NCBI GenBank assembly: GCA_950097015.1
Contig: CATNEN010000001.1
Span: forward strand, 16,744,501 to 16,808,500
Direction of reading: 5' to 3'
Origin: Macrostomum hystrix
Lineage: Eukaryota > Platyhelminthes > Macrostomidae
DNA length: 64,000 nucleotides
In this document: positions 47,601 to 58,828 of the stretch, in pieces
Position numbering within the stretch: the first letter of the stretch is position 1
How the letters are laid out: each line of letters starts with the position of its first letter
Translations under genes and position numbers: made by a program
Notes under the pieces: generated by a model
Seen by the model: only the letters and a program-made list of their open reading frames with translations
What the model was told of the DNA's origin: nothing
The model's database searches: none

Positions 47601-49551
47601 ATTCAGCGGCTGCGATGTGCAGCTCATCTTTCATTTTTGCATTATCCAGAGTCTCTGACAAATACGAAATGACTCTGCTGTGACCTCGTCGTGCAGCAGA
47701 TATTGCAGCTTTTAGACGACACTGCTGCTTCATTGACGGCTCAACTACAGCTTGAATAATATATTTTATCACTTTCGTATGGTTGTGCAATGCAGCAGTC
47801 TCAATAGTTGTTAGGCAGCATTGGCTATTTAGCTTTTCGTCAGATATTGTCGAAACAAGAAATTTCGTAAACTCAAGATATCGGTTTTGCTTGAAATGCT
47901 TAGCAGCTACTAAGCAGCACTGCTCCTTTTGCTGTTGACTGGAAGCTTCGTGAAGTAACAATGCTACAACCTGCACTTTTAGATTTTCTGCTGCGGATTC
48001 AACTGACCTCAGGAAGGCACGATCCTTTACAGAGATATCCACTATGTTTTTCAAAAAAATGAGTGTCTGCTCGCAGTCACCGTTCCATGCAGCTGACTCT
48101 GCAGCGCTAGCATTAAACTCATCCTTCATGCTCGCGTCCTGAACAAACTCAATGAGAAATTTCACAACTTCCCACGCGCTAGAAGCCGAAGCTGCCTTTG
48201 CAGCCGTCTTGCCACACTGATCCTTCATATTTTGATCTAGAATATTTCGTACTAGATCCTCGACTGCTTCTTTGTCGACATTCCTGGCTGCGGGTTCCGA
48301 AGCTTTTGCACAACAAGCGTACTTGATTCTGTCATCTAAAATAAAATCAGCGATGAACTTCATTGTAGTAATATGTCTATCGGCTGCAGCTGCTTCCGCT
48401 ACTGTTAAACAGCACTCATTTCTTGTTTCCAAATCATCTATTGATTGAATAGACGACTTTGCGAGGTCAAAGTAGCCACAGGAGGCGGCCACCTCAGCGA
48501 CTCTTTTGCAGCACGTGTGTTTAAACGTCTTGTCGAAACTGCATTCCTCCAGCAGAAAATGCACAACGTTTGGGCGACAAAATCTAGCCGCTGACTTCAC
48601 ACATATCATACAGAATTCGCGTCTGTTGCTTTCGTCAGTGACTTTTTTCAGAAAGCGCTTGACTTCCACGTCATAGCCCTTCATGCTAGCATACCTAGCT
48701 GCCATGATGCAGGTCGAATAACTGAACTCTTCATGCTCTACTGGCTCTGTAAGAGTGCGAAGTTTTCGCTGTTCAGCTTCCTTCAGTCCCATCTCATTTT
48801 CAAGGCACAGTTTTCTGCACTGCTCTCTCGCAATACTATCAGCTAAACTACGCTCGAGAAATTTGAAAACTTCATACAGACGTGTCTCCGAGGCGTCAGA
48901 CGGTAATGTGCTCTTCATAACAACAGATTTCAATGCTGGCCAGCAACTGCTGCTTTCCATACAGCACTTCTCACTGAAAAACTTGTCAGACACTTGTTCA
49001 ATCAGAAACTTCACCACTTTCCATTCCTTATGATTAGCGGCTAGCACTGCCAGTTCCATGCAGCATTCATTCTTGACAACACTATTCGTGACTGCATCGA
49101 TATACTTTTTTACTAATTTCCAATCGCGACAATGCGCAGCCGCTTTAGCCGTGGAAATACGCAAATCCTGAGCCAGATTTTCATCGCAAACGTTTTCTAG
49201 AAAAAATTGAAACATTTCCAATTGTACTTTCCTTTGCAATTCGTTTTTAGCCCCTTTGGCAGCCTGGACGCAGCATGAATCTCTGGAGCTTGGCTTTGAG
49301 CATAAATGCAGAATCACAAATTTCACGACATCCCAATTATGCCCACAGGAAGCCAGCTTTACAGCTTTGATGCAGCAGTTATCCCTTGCCGTTGATTCAT
49401 CACACCCCTGTACAATCCGTCTTAACTCTTCGAATTGATTTCTACTCACTGCTTCCTCGATTCTGGACTGACACTCCACACTAGGATAGTAGCATGGCTC
49501 TTCGTGATTTGTTTTTTCTTCAAAAGAATCACACCTAGCCTTATCGGACAT
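44676..49551 (-). CDS. Ankyrin/helical-repeat protein fused to a Mab-21 (cGAS-like) nucleotidyltransferase, paralogue A, 1463 aa
   Basis: Three exons on the - strand: 49551-46952, 46826-46465 and 46105-44676. They join at phases 2 and 1 with GT-AG borders and no stop (4392 nt). Residues 1 to about 750 are some 16 degenerate repeats of 36-40 residues with the pattern D-x-C-C-x2-A-A-x2-A-A...W-x-V-V-K-F-L-I-E. Residues of about 765-865 are three canonical ankyrin repeats (GSTALMLAADAGYEELIEKL, GKTALSRACEAGHVKAAKSL, GRTCAQLAKKRGHLQLSLML). Exon 2 starts the Mab-21 domain: GSYAEG at 921-926, then the metal-binding pair in DSDIDW (Asp943, Asp945). Exon 3 holds the C-terminal lobe (TYHAKTLLLFMLQKHG, then ECMPHFFMPDAPLYF) and a tail of about 240 residues. 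Mab-21 proteins with intact GS and DxD are cGAS-like receptors that make cyclic or linear nucleotide messengers after ligand sensing. Activity here is inferred, not shown. Confidence 0.85.
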
Positions 49552-51565
49552 CGTCCACCTGACCCTTTATTGCGGTCCTCTTTGCTGCCTCGCAGATGTA
49601 TTTTTGTCTTGCGACTGGATCATTGGCTCCCATCACTTGCAGTCTTCATCACGCCTGAAGAACATTTGTTACGTTGGATGCATAAAGTTGTATTCTTATA
49701 CTTTGAAAAGCTTGAAAGGTTTAAAAGCTTGAGTAAGCATAACTAATTATTATTGCCCTTGGTAGTGGCTATTCGGTACCTACATGAAATTGATGCTATT
49801 CATACGCCAATTAAAAAAGGTATTTAACACACTGTGTAAAGCCAAGCTTTTATGAACCGATTTGAAAGCCTACATAGCTTTTTTTTATTTTTGAAAAAGC
49901 GATGTGGCATAATTTCATATGTTTGATTTTGCTATTTAAAATTGCATTTGCTATCGAAAATTGCTGTTTTGCCGTTTGTAACTGCATTTGCAATTGGATA
50001 TATTGCATAATATTGCATTAAAAATGCAATAAACTTCAAATAAACTTAAAATAAGTTTATAATAATTATAAGTTTAAAATAAAATAAACAAATAAACATT
50101 ATTATTGGGCATAGACTTAGATTGAGTTAATTTCGTCTACAGTTACGTCTATTATTTAAGCAGCATCTGGGTAATTCTCGCTTCATTGGCAGGTAAACTA
50201 CCGAATGAGGGGGGTTTACTGTCTGCCCCAGACAGGTCTAAGCCGGGGTACCCGTCCTGACGTTTTAAATATATAATTGTTCGCGCAGGCCTTTCAAGCC
50301 TTGCGTTCTTTTTCACCCTCTCAATTATTACTGCAACGTTTTTCATTTGACCACGCTGCCTCAGCACAACAATTCCCACCTCGTGAAGGACCACTACTTC
50401 GCGACAGCTTTTAAACCAAACATAAATTTTCTGCCCTTCTGATGTTTTGTGATTTTGGGAGTTGTTGCATCCCACATTTTTAGCTTGTGTTCTGAATTAT
50501 CAAAGCGACTGGTTGATAAATGTGCATGTTTGAAATACCCACGAGGTCTTTGTACTGTTACAAATGATGGCAAAAGCTGCTCTATTTTAAACCAGACTTT
50601 AAACCATTTCACAAAGTTGACGTTGTTTGTCCTCAACATTCAACAAAGCGTTTCGGGTGTCTTTTCTGTTGAAAATAAGGCTCTGCTGAATGCGTAAATG
50701 CGAGTTAAACTGACAAAAAGAATTGTGGCACAACAGAGAATATTTTTACTTACTTAATACTAAAGGTATCCATATAGCAAAAACGTGATTTTGAAGTAGA
50801 AGTGAACGCACTTTTTGTCTTCAGATTTTCAAAAAAGAGCGAAAAGTGAACCAGCTTCTCGAAATAAAGAGCTAATATATAAATTGCAGACAACGGATCT
50901 GCAATCTTAGGTACAACCCGCAAAGTTTTCTATCAAAGTACCTTTTTTCAGTGCTCTTGCTGCGCAAGTATAGTTTCGCGTACTTTGTAAAATCCAGAAG
51001 AAACTGACAAACACTGATATGACTATTTTAACCATTCTTCATGATGGAAGAAAAAGGGGGTTTCGCACACACATACAAACATAAAGCCAATGCGAATCTA
51101 AAGCCAGGATTTAAAATAACAATAGAAAGCAGCGACCAGACGTAAAGAAAAAAAGATGGAAAACCACGGAAAAAACGTGGAAAATCCGTGGTAAAGCCGC
51201 GAAAAGGTCGTGCTGAAAGACAAGATCTGCATTTTGCGTTATAAGTTGGCACTTTTACGCTCGTAAAACACATTTATTGAGCCATCTGCAGAAGCAATCG
51301 TGTAATTTTTATTTTCGCAAACAGAATACAATCCATATTTTACTCGTAAAATTTAGGCGTTTCTCAAATTTATCGCAGCATATCAAACTCCATCGCGCAA
51401 TATTTCTCATCTTTCGTCCCATCGTCACATCTTTCGTCTAATTACATCCTAAAAGTATTACAATGTGTATGCAATCCTACTACCACAGATACAAAAAATG
51501 TAAACTCATGTTTTTTTAAAGTTCAGCAGCAAGTCACAGATAGCTTGATCAGTTTTTTACTTTGT
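49552..51565. other. Spacer between the two cGAS-like genes, with a decayed ORF
   Basis: Mostly AT-rich. At about 50639-50152 on the - strand, two overlapping frames (81 and 107 codons) look like one coding sequence broken by a frameshift, including KNVAVIIERVKKNARLERPA and then GYPGLDLSGAD. It could be a transposon remnant; I cannot name a family. Confidence 0.4.
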
Positions 51566-54141
51566 CTAAATCCTACTGAAATCAGCTTGCCGAATGCGCT
51601 CCAGCTTTTCCGACACCCAGCGGATTTTTTCCTCATCCTGCGTCTCCACGGCAAATCGTCTCATGCTCGTGATTAAATCGATTTGCTGCTTGCAAAAAGA
51701 AAGCTGATAAAGTTGATTGCTGTAGTGAGCCAGGGTGAGCAGCTCCTCCAAGTCCGGGTCCTCTTGCAGCTCTGAGAGCCAGGCATCGAAGTCGATTGCT
51801 GTGCGATTGCGGAGCAGCTCAGCTTGCAGACTCCAGCTCAGGCAGCGGAAGTTCACGTACAGGTGTTCAGAGCGAGGCTTCGACAGTCTGGCCGTGAACA
51901 GAGTCTGCGTGAACTCTGGAAGAAACGGCAAGCTCGGCGGTGTGTCTGCGGGAAAGCAGAACCTCCACGCCCAGTCGGAGTCAACGGGAGCCTCCCAATC
52001 CATCGCTAGGCCTCTTAAGAACTGCTCCGGTTTCCATGCCCCTTGCGGCGCGTGAGCCATGAGGTCAGTCAGAACTACTTCAGCCTGTTGAACTTCATCG
52101 AACTTCAAGTGCACCATGGCTGTCAGGCAGGATACAGTGCACCTGCACCACTGCAGCTGATCGATGAGACTGAGCTGCCTCATCAGGTCGTCTCTGCTCC
52201 AGTCCTTTGACTGCAGGCCTTGCAAGCACTGATGTACCACGCAGTAAACGTCGCAAAGATGCATATATTGATCCTGGCGCCTTGATCGTACTGCAGTAGC
52301 AGTGCTTAGTGGTGTCAGCGGCAGCAAGGTGAATGGGTGAAAGTAGAACTTTTCTGTCTGCAGAGGCTTCATGTGTCCTTTAATCTGCTCGATAAATTCG
52401 TCGATGTCGCACCTCAGCTCAAAGAGTCGCTCTCGAACCCTCGTCTTCGTATTGTCAAAGGAGCCGCCAAGACCAGCGTTCTTGAAGTAGAGCGGAGCGT
52501 CGGGCATGAAGAAGTGCGGCATGCACTCGTCGGGAGAGCTGTTTGGGTCGTCGATGAAGCTGAGCATCATGTCGAGAGACTCCTTGAGACGTGCGATGAG
52601 GTTCTGCGGCTGCCAAGCCTCTCTCCATTCTTCCACGCCGTGTTTCTGCAGCATGAATAAGAGCAGCGTCTTTGCGTGGTAGGTCTTGAGTCCGGGAGTC
52701 TTTAGAGTGACTGGCAAATATCTCTTGAAGCAGAATTTGATGATTGTGAACAACTGGCCCTGAATTTCGGATAGGTTGCGCATGGCAAACTTCTCGTGAA
52801 AGCTGAAGCTGACTCTCAGTTCATTTGGAAAGTCTGGCTGCGGCCTTGTCGCATTCACTAGATGAACTTGGAGGGGCAGATTGAGTTTTGAATTATAGAG
52901 TTTTTCGACACTGTTTCCCAATCCGCTGCAGCACTGGATGGCAATGCACAAGTCATGGGCCGGCCGTATACCGCATGCGGCTGCCGTATTTGCCGGCTGA
53001 CTTCCTGGAAATTAAATTGGTTGTTTTAGTTTCGAAAGCCGCGTCAATTTACTTAAATAATGCGCATAGTGCTCACTACAGTAACAGTAACAATAACCAA
53101 TAACAATTTCGCCATTCCACTGAACTGAGCAGAATGAGCGGATGTTTTGTGCCTAACAGACGTAACTCACCTGATCCCACAGGCACCTGTGCGTGACCTT
53201 TTTTGACGGCCACCTGGTTGGCAGTTGCGCACTCATGTCTTAACCTTTTGCAGCCGCCATCCAGATGAAGCTCTAAGCCTTCTAGCAGCACAGTACAGTC
53301 GATGTCCGAGTCAGCGCCTGTCCTTCCGTTCACCCGCACAAGACTGTTGGCCCAGCCCTCCGCGTAGCTGCCTGAAATCTGCCTGTCATCACGGCATAAC
53401 ACAATCCACATTCTCTGAAGGATGTCGGCCATCACCTGCTGACATTTGGCTCTCTGTAGGGTGAAGCCAGATTTTCTGAGCAGTTCACGCAGATCCATGC
53501 TGAGCATTTTGGCGCGTGAGACGTCTTCAGTCCTGTGTAAATTTTGTGTGCAAATTTAAAGAACAAAACTATATTATAATCTATAATAATATAGCTCGTA
53601 CTAAAATAAATATGAAGAAAACTTCATTCAAGTGTGACAGGCAAAAAGGTGCACGATGTAATCTTTCAAACCTTTTACTCGGTAAGAATTCACAGAGAAT
53701 TTCTCCCATCAGCGATAACATTGAACCTATTCAATCAAATGGTTGATGATCTGTCGTGGACTCAAGACCTACCACTCAAAGACACTGATCTTATTCATGC
53801 TGTAGAAACACGGCGGGGAAGAATGGGGAGAGGCTGCGCCCGACAGCACCTTAGCGTCGCTCTGCACTACCTGCTTGATCAGCCCGCGATGCAATTGACA
53901 AGTCCGAGCGTCACCTGCCGCGCTGCGGTCGCGCCACACCTCTGCAGGCACCTCAGGACCTACCAACACCAAGCAAAGATCGACCTGAAGATGCAACGAC
54001 ACCGAGGACACCGTGGCGCAGCTCTTCACCTGTCGCGTTCACCCCACCGACCGGCCCCATCGATCTCTAAGGCAACCCTTACAGCGTCGTGGGCCTCCTG
54101 CAAGCTGTCTTCCCTGGAGCCGGGACACCCATGATTGACTA

Positions 54142-54192
<51 letters not shown>

Positions 54193-56896
54193 AAAGCACA
54201 GTGAGACTTTGAACTCCCTGACAATTAGGAGGACAGAGCATATGTGTGAGTGTGTGATGGTCAGTGTAACGATAAAGTTTGGTAGAAGTGTATGTCATGC
54301 AGAAGTTACGCATTGCTTGTATAAAAATAGAACCGAGCTCTGACCTCAGACTGAGAGGATATAGAAGCAGCAGCAGTTGAGTGTGGCCGAATCTCTTCGC
54401 CAGCTGCGCGCACGTCAGAACTCTGTGGTCCCGATGGTTTGGATTGGCTCCTTTGTCTAGCAGCGTCTTGGCAGCTCGCATGTGGCCCGCTTCGCAAGCT
54501 CTCGTCAGAGCAGTCCGACCTTGATCGTCCACCGCACTCACCGACGCACCGACGTCCAACAATAGGTCAATGATCTCGTGATGACCCGCTTCGGCCGCGA
54601 GTATGAGGGCAGTGGCTCCATTTTCTACTTTAGCATCGACCAGCTCTCTATTGAATCTATGATTAATGATCAGTTTGAGAGCGAGTGCAACATCTCCAAG
54701 AGAGATGGTCAGACACAGCAGCTGCATGACCTGGATGTCCTGCAATGCATCCAGTAGATCGACAAGTATGGAGTTCTTATCCTTTAGTGCCATGGCAGAC
54801 AGAAATCGAACGAACTGTTGTGATTCGAAGACCCATTGTGGTTGGATTTTGCACAGCTGAACGACGTTTTCGTTACAAAGTGAAGCTCCAATGAGAGCGC
54901 AACTGCGTTGGCACTCATCTCTCCGAGCTTTGTCTGCTATGCAACCTAGGAATGCACTCATCGCCTCGACTCTTCCTGCTTCGGCTGACGCCCTCGCCGC
55001 TGATATTCGAAGCTTATCAGACATTACTGGGTCCACTTCACTCGCTAATAAATTGTTCACGACTTCGGGGTGACCACCTTGGGCTGAAAACTCAGCGGCC
55101 TTCAAGCGGCACTGTTGCCTCACTGATGGCTCGTCAACACGGTCAACAAGAAACTCCACCACTTTGGTGTGATTGTGCAATGCCGCTAGCTCTATGGCAC
55201 TGAGGCAGCATTGGTTCCGACTTTCTCTGTCACTTATAGCAGAAACAAGAAATTTAATAAAATCCAAATACTCATCATTGACAAAGTACTTTGCCACCCT
55301 TGAACTGCACCGGTCTTTTAAAGTTTCGTTAGACACCGCCATAACCAGAGATTTCACAACTTTGTCTTGTAAATTGCTGGCTGCGGATTCCACAGCACGA
55401 ATGTGAGCTTGATTTTTAACGTGCTCGTTAACAATGTTGTTTAGAAATTCCAGAGTCTCCTCTGAGTCGCCGCTCCACGCAGCAGACTCTGCGGCTGTTG
55501 CACAGCATTTATCCTTCAGCTTTTGGCTCCTGATACAATCCAACAGATACTTGACCACCGGCCAAGCCCGAGTATAAGAGGCTGACTTTGCTGCAGTCGT
55601 ACAGCACTCATCTTTCAGCATCTGATCCCGGATTCTCTGCACTAGAAATTCCACCACCTCTAGCCACTTGTTTCTCGCCGCAGGCTCGGTGAGGCTCGCA
55701 CAGCACTGCTCTCTCTGCTTTTCACAATGAATTGACTCCACAATGAATTCTATTGTTGCTTTGTGGCGGTGTACAGTGGAAAGCTTGGCTACAGTTAAGC
55801 AGCATTGGTCCCTAACCACTGCATCGTCTATTGTCTTGATGGCTAATTTAGTCAGATCAAAGTGTCCACAGCAGACAGCAATTTCTGCCACTTTCATGCA
55901 GCATGCATGCTTCAAACTTTCAACTGCGCTGCATCGCTGCAGCAACGACTTTACCACTTCTATTCTGGCGAATCTGGCCGACCATTCTGCACAGACCATG
56001 CAACCTTCGCGTCTTTTCTCTCCGCAAACTATTCGGTCTAGAAAAAAAATTACCTCATTTAAGTAGCCTTTGGCGCTAGCGAATTTCACTGCTTGGACAT
56101 ATGTGAGATCATCCGGCTTTTCAGCATTTAATATCTCTGATAAACGAGACTTTTCAGAGCCCTCCGCTTTTTCTAGTGCCTCAGACATGGAACTCAACCT
56201 TCTGCAGTCATCACGAACAATGCCGTGAGAAGCTTCCACCGCTAGGAACTTGAAAACTACAGTGAGTCGAGACCCAGCTTGTGTACTACTGTCGACCAGA
56301 TTTCTGAGCGATGCCACTTCATTCGAGAAGCCATTTGTTGAAGCAGCTTCAGATGCTTCAATGGAGCATAGATCTCTGACAGATGAGTCGGTGATTACTT
56401 CAATTATGATAAAAACGACTTTCCATTCTTTCGAACCGATTGCTAATCTAGCAACTTCTAGGCAACTCGAATCCTTGAAGTCTTGGTTCGATATTCGTTC
56501 TAATAAAGATGGCACGATTTCCCATTGGCGTCTCTCCGCAGCACACATTGCTAATTTGAGACGAAGCGAATCCTGACTAGTCTGGTCTGCAACTTGATGC
56601 AACAGAAAATTCACCGACTCAAACTGACCCTTTGAGGCCGCCTGTTTTGCTGCCTCGATGCAGCATTGGTCCCTGTCCTGTCGATCAGCGATACTCTGGA
56701 TCATAATTTCAGCAGCTTTTAACTGCCGTGCTTCAATGACAGCCGCTACATCATGAGCCAGCTGTACAGCGTCTTTGTTTGACTCGATGCCGCGCTGATC
56801 CTCAGTACCTAGCTCTACCTGACTCTGGATTAAAGTCTCATTTACTTCCACCTCCGCTGCAGCTGTACCTGGCTCTTGACCACTCTGATTAGTCAT
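51566..56896 (-). CDS. Ankyrin/helical-repeat protein fused to a Mab-21 (cGAS-like) nucleotidyltransferase, paralogue B, 1450 aa
   Basis: Three exons on the - strand, 56896-54345, 53532-53171 and 53004-51566, with the same phases (2 and 1) and the same middle-exon length (362 nt) as paralogue A; total 4353 nt. The ORF as read continues past 54345 into an intron that includes a (CA)n tract, and that tail is not protein. The N-terminus has an acidic leader of about 50 residues, then about 16 repeats with paired cysteines (for example RDQCCLTVAKLS, KDECCTTAAKSAS), then three ankyrin repeats at about 750-845 (GATALILAAEAGHHEIIDLL, GRTALTRACEAGHMRAAKTL, LTCAQLAKRFGHTQLLLLLY). The Mab-21 signature is GSYAEG (about 905) with DSDIDC (Asp927, Asp929). 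The C-terminal lobe and tail are almost identical to paralogue A, whereas the repeat region has diverged strongly. The unit is a tandem duplicate 7 kb away in the same orientation. Function as a nucleotide-second-messenger sensor is inferred from the family. Confidence 0.85.
54143..54191. repeat. (CA)n microsatellite
   Basis: About 24 uninterrupted CA dinucleotides in intron 1 (54344-53533) of paralogue B. Read through in the repeat-protein frame it gives a false Cys-Val tail. Confidence 0.97.
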
Positions 56897-57435
56897 TCCA
56901 CTCAGTGACTTAGGCAGGCAAAATCTTAAACTTCGGACTCACCAAATAGCTGGGGTGCTGGGGTCAATTTTTTTTCAGGATCTTAGATATAAATTTTTGT
57001 TCAGTACTTTCTGTCTGGCCACGTATAAGATTTTTTTCTTTAATACTAGAATTTGCTTGACTATTATCGCTGGAGTTTCGCTAATGTAGATAAACGAGAT
57101 TGAACTGTAATTTGAGGCAAATTTCAACAATAAAATTGGACTAGTCTTTATATTTGTGATAAGAAAGTTCATTTTCAAAGTTCAAAGTTCACTTTCAATA
57201 TCCAACTCTGCATGAAGGTTCTAAATTATCTAGGTAATGAGGTAATTAATATTTATATGAACTCAAATGAATCATAAAAAATATCAATAAACTTATAGAG
57301 GGCAACACAAGCTCGATGAGCACTCGATGAGCGTTTCTTTCCTGGCTGCTCCGAACTGCCAACAGCACAAGCAACGCTAATTTTATCTCTTAGGCGGGGG
57401 TGAATCTTATCTATGACGCAAAGTTTAACAAAATT
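56897..57435. other. Spacer upstream of paralogue B
   Basis: AT-rich sequence that should contain the 5' UTR and promoter of paralogue B. No element can be named. Confidence 0.45.
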
Positions 57436-58060
57436 GCCAGTTGTGTGGAGTGCCAGTTGTGTGGAGTGCCAGTTGTGTGGAGTGCCAGTTGTGTGGAGTG
57501 CCAGTTGTGTGGAGTGCCAGTTGTGTCGAGTGCCAGTTGTGTGGAGTGCCAGTTGTGTGGAGTGCCAGTTGTGTGGAGTGCCAGTTGTGTGGAGTGCCAG
57601 TTGTGTGGAGTGCCAGTTGTGTGGAGTGCCAGTTGTGTGGAGTGCCAGTTGTGTGGAGTGCCAGTTGTGTGGAGTGCCAGTTGTGTGGAGTGCCAGTTGT
57701 GTGGAGTGCCAGTTGTGTGGAGTGCCAGTTGTGTGGAGTGCCAGTTGTGTGGAGTGCCAGTTGTGTGGAGTGCCAGTTGTGTGGAGTGCCAGTTGTGTGG
57801 AGTGCCAGTTGTGTGGAGTGCCAGTTGTGTGGAGTGCCAGTTGTGTGGAGTGCCAGTTGTGTGGAGTGCCAGTTGTGTGGAGTGCCAGTTGTGTGGAGTG
57901 CCAGTTGTGTGGAGTGCCAGTTGTGTGGAGTGCCAGTTGTGTGGAGTGCCAGTTGTGTGGAGTGCCAGTTGTGTGGAGTGCCAGTTGTGTGGAGTGCCAG
58001 TTGTGTGGAGTGCCAGTTGTGTGGAGTGCCAGTTGTGTGGAGTGCCAGTTGTGTGAGTTG
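57436..58060. repeat. Nearly perfect 16-bp satellite (gccagttgtgtggagt), about 39 copies
   Basis: About 39 head-to-tail copies of gccagttgtgtggagt. I see only one internal substitution (gtcgagt near 57526) and a truncated last copy. The unit has no stop codon in any + strand frame or in one - strand frame, and 16 is not a multiple of 3, so it yields long artefact ORFs with a 16-residue period. The homogeneity suggests very recent expansion. Confidence 0.98.
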
Positions 58061-58102
58061 TGAGCTGGCTTGCTTGGAGGAATACTAATACGAGCGTAAC
58101 TG

Positions 58103-58402
58103 CAGGAGGGCTGCGGGCAGTGGCACATCATTTGGTGACGCTAGACCCGCAGCCAGCGAGGAGGCAATTCTGCCCGTTTCGCTGACTCCTGAGCACACAC
58201 GCACACAGATACTGTACGCAGGCATACGCTCACACATGTGTTTACAAAATCTGTCCTGACTTTCTCATTGTAAAATGTCGGACGAGCCCAAGCCTTATCT
58301 TCACGGCTGCGCCCCAAATAATTGTGGCATCGCAGCGGAATCGAGCTCAGGGACCTTATCAGTGTGTGAGGCAAACGCGATAGCCGCTCTGCCAATTCCT
58401 CC
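58103..58402 (-). mobile_element. SINE (main family)
   Basis: Tail side gcaggagggctgcgggca at the left, body, then the B-box region ggaatcgagctcaggga and the head tagccgctctgcca at the right. It lacks part of the middle (the gtgtacactctcactg block). It lies directly beside the 16-bp satellite. Confidence 0.85.
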
Positions 58403-58828
58403 CCGTGGCTAATTCTAGCCAGAGAGTGATGAGAATGCCACGTTGTGACCGGAAGGTAAGAAATTTAAGAAGCAAGTGAAATGATTAATAAAAAAATAAA
58501 TATCCGGACACATTCTGCAGTCGGTTTCACGTCGCCCCAGTGTCACCACTTCAGTTATAATGTTCTAGACAGCAGTACATTCCACCCAAAAGCACGTGAT
58601 AATCCCGCAAACAAACGTATACTCGGTTGTATTAAAATTAATCAAGAAAAATGTTCGGACGGTTAAGGAATGATAAGGAAACAGACATTTCTATGGCAAC
58701 ATCAGCTCTGGAGCATTGCTAGCGACATCAGTGAGTGACGCATAGAAGGCACAGACGTTTAGGGAATGTAAAATAAAAGTTGTGTAAAAGCTTTGCGCGA
58801 GTTAATAGTGAGATTTGAGACACTTCAT

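Noticed and set aside
54026-54344. C-terminal tail of the long ankyrin ORF with a Cys-Val run
   Set aside because: This is intron read-through after the donor at 54345; the (CA)n tract makes the Cys-Val run, and the paralogue splices at the homologous place.
46948-56896. Separate ankyrin and Mab-21 genes placed side by side
   Set aside because: In both paralogues the last ankyrin codon ends at a matching phase-2 donor and the Mab-21 exon begins with an in-frame, identical acceptor-side sequence, so one spliced gene fits better.
57400-58131. Long ORFs on both strands (215-292 codons) over the 16-bp satellite
   Set aside because: They are artefacts of a stop-free 16-bp unit; the residue period (16) simply follows the repeat, and no gene context supports translation.
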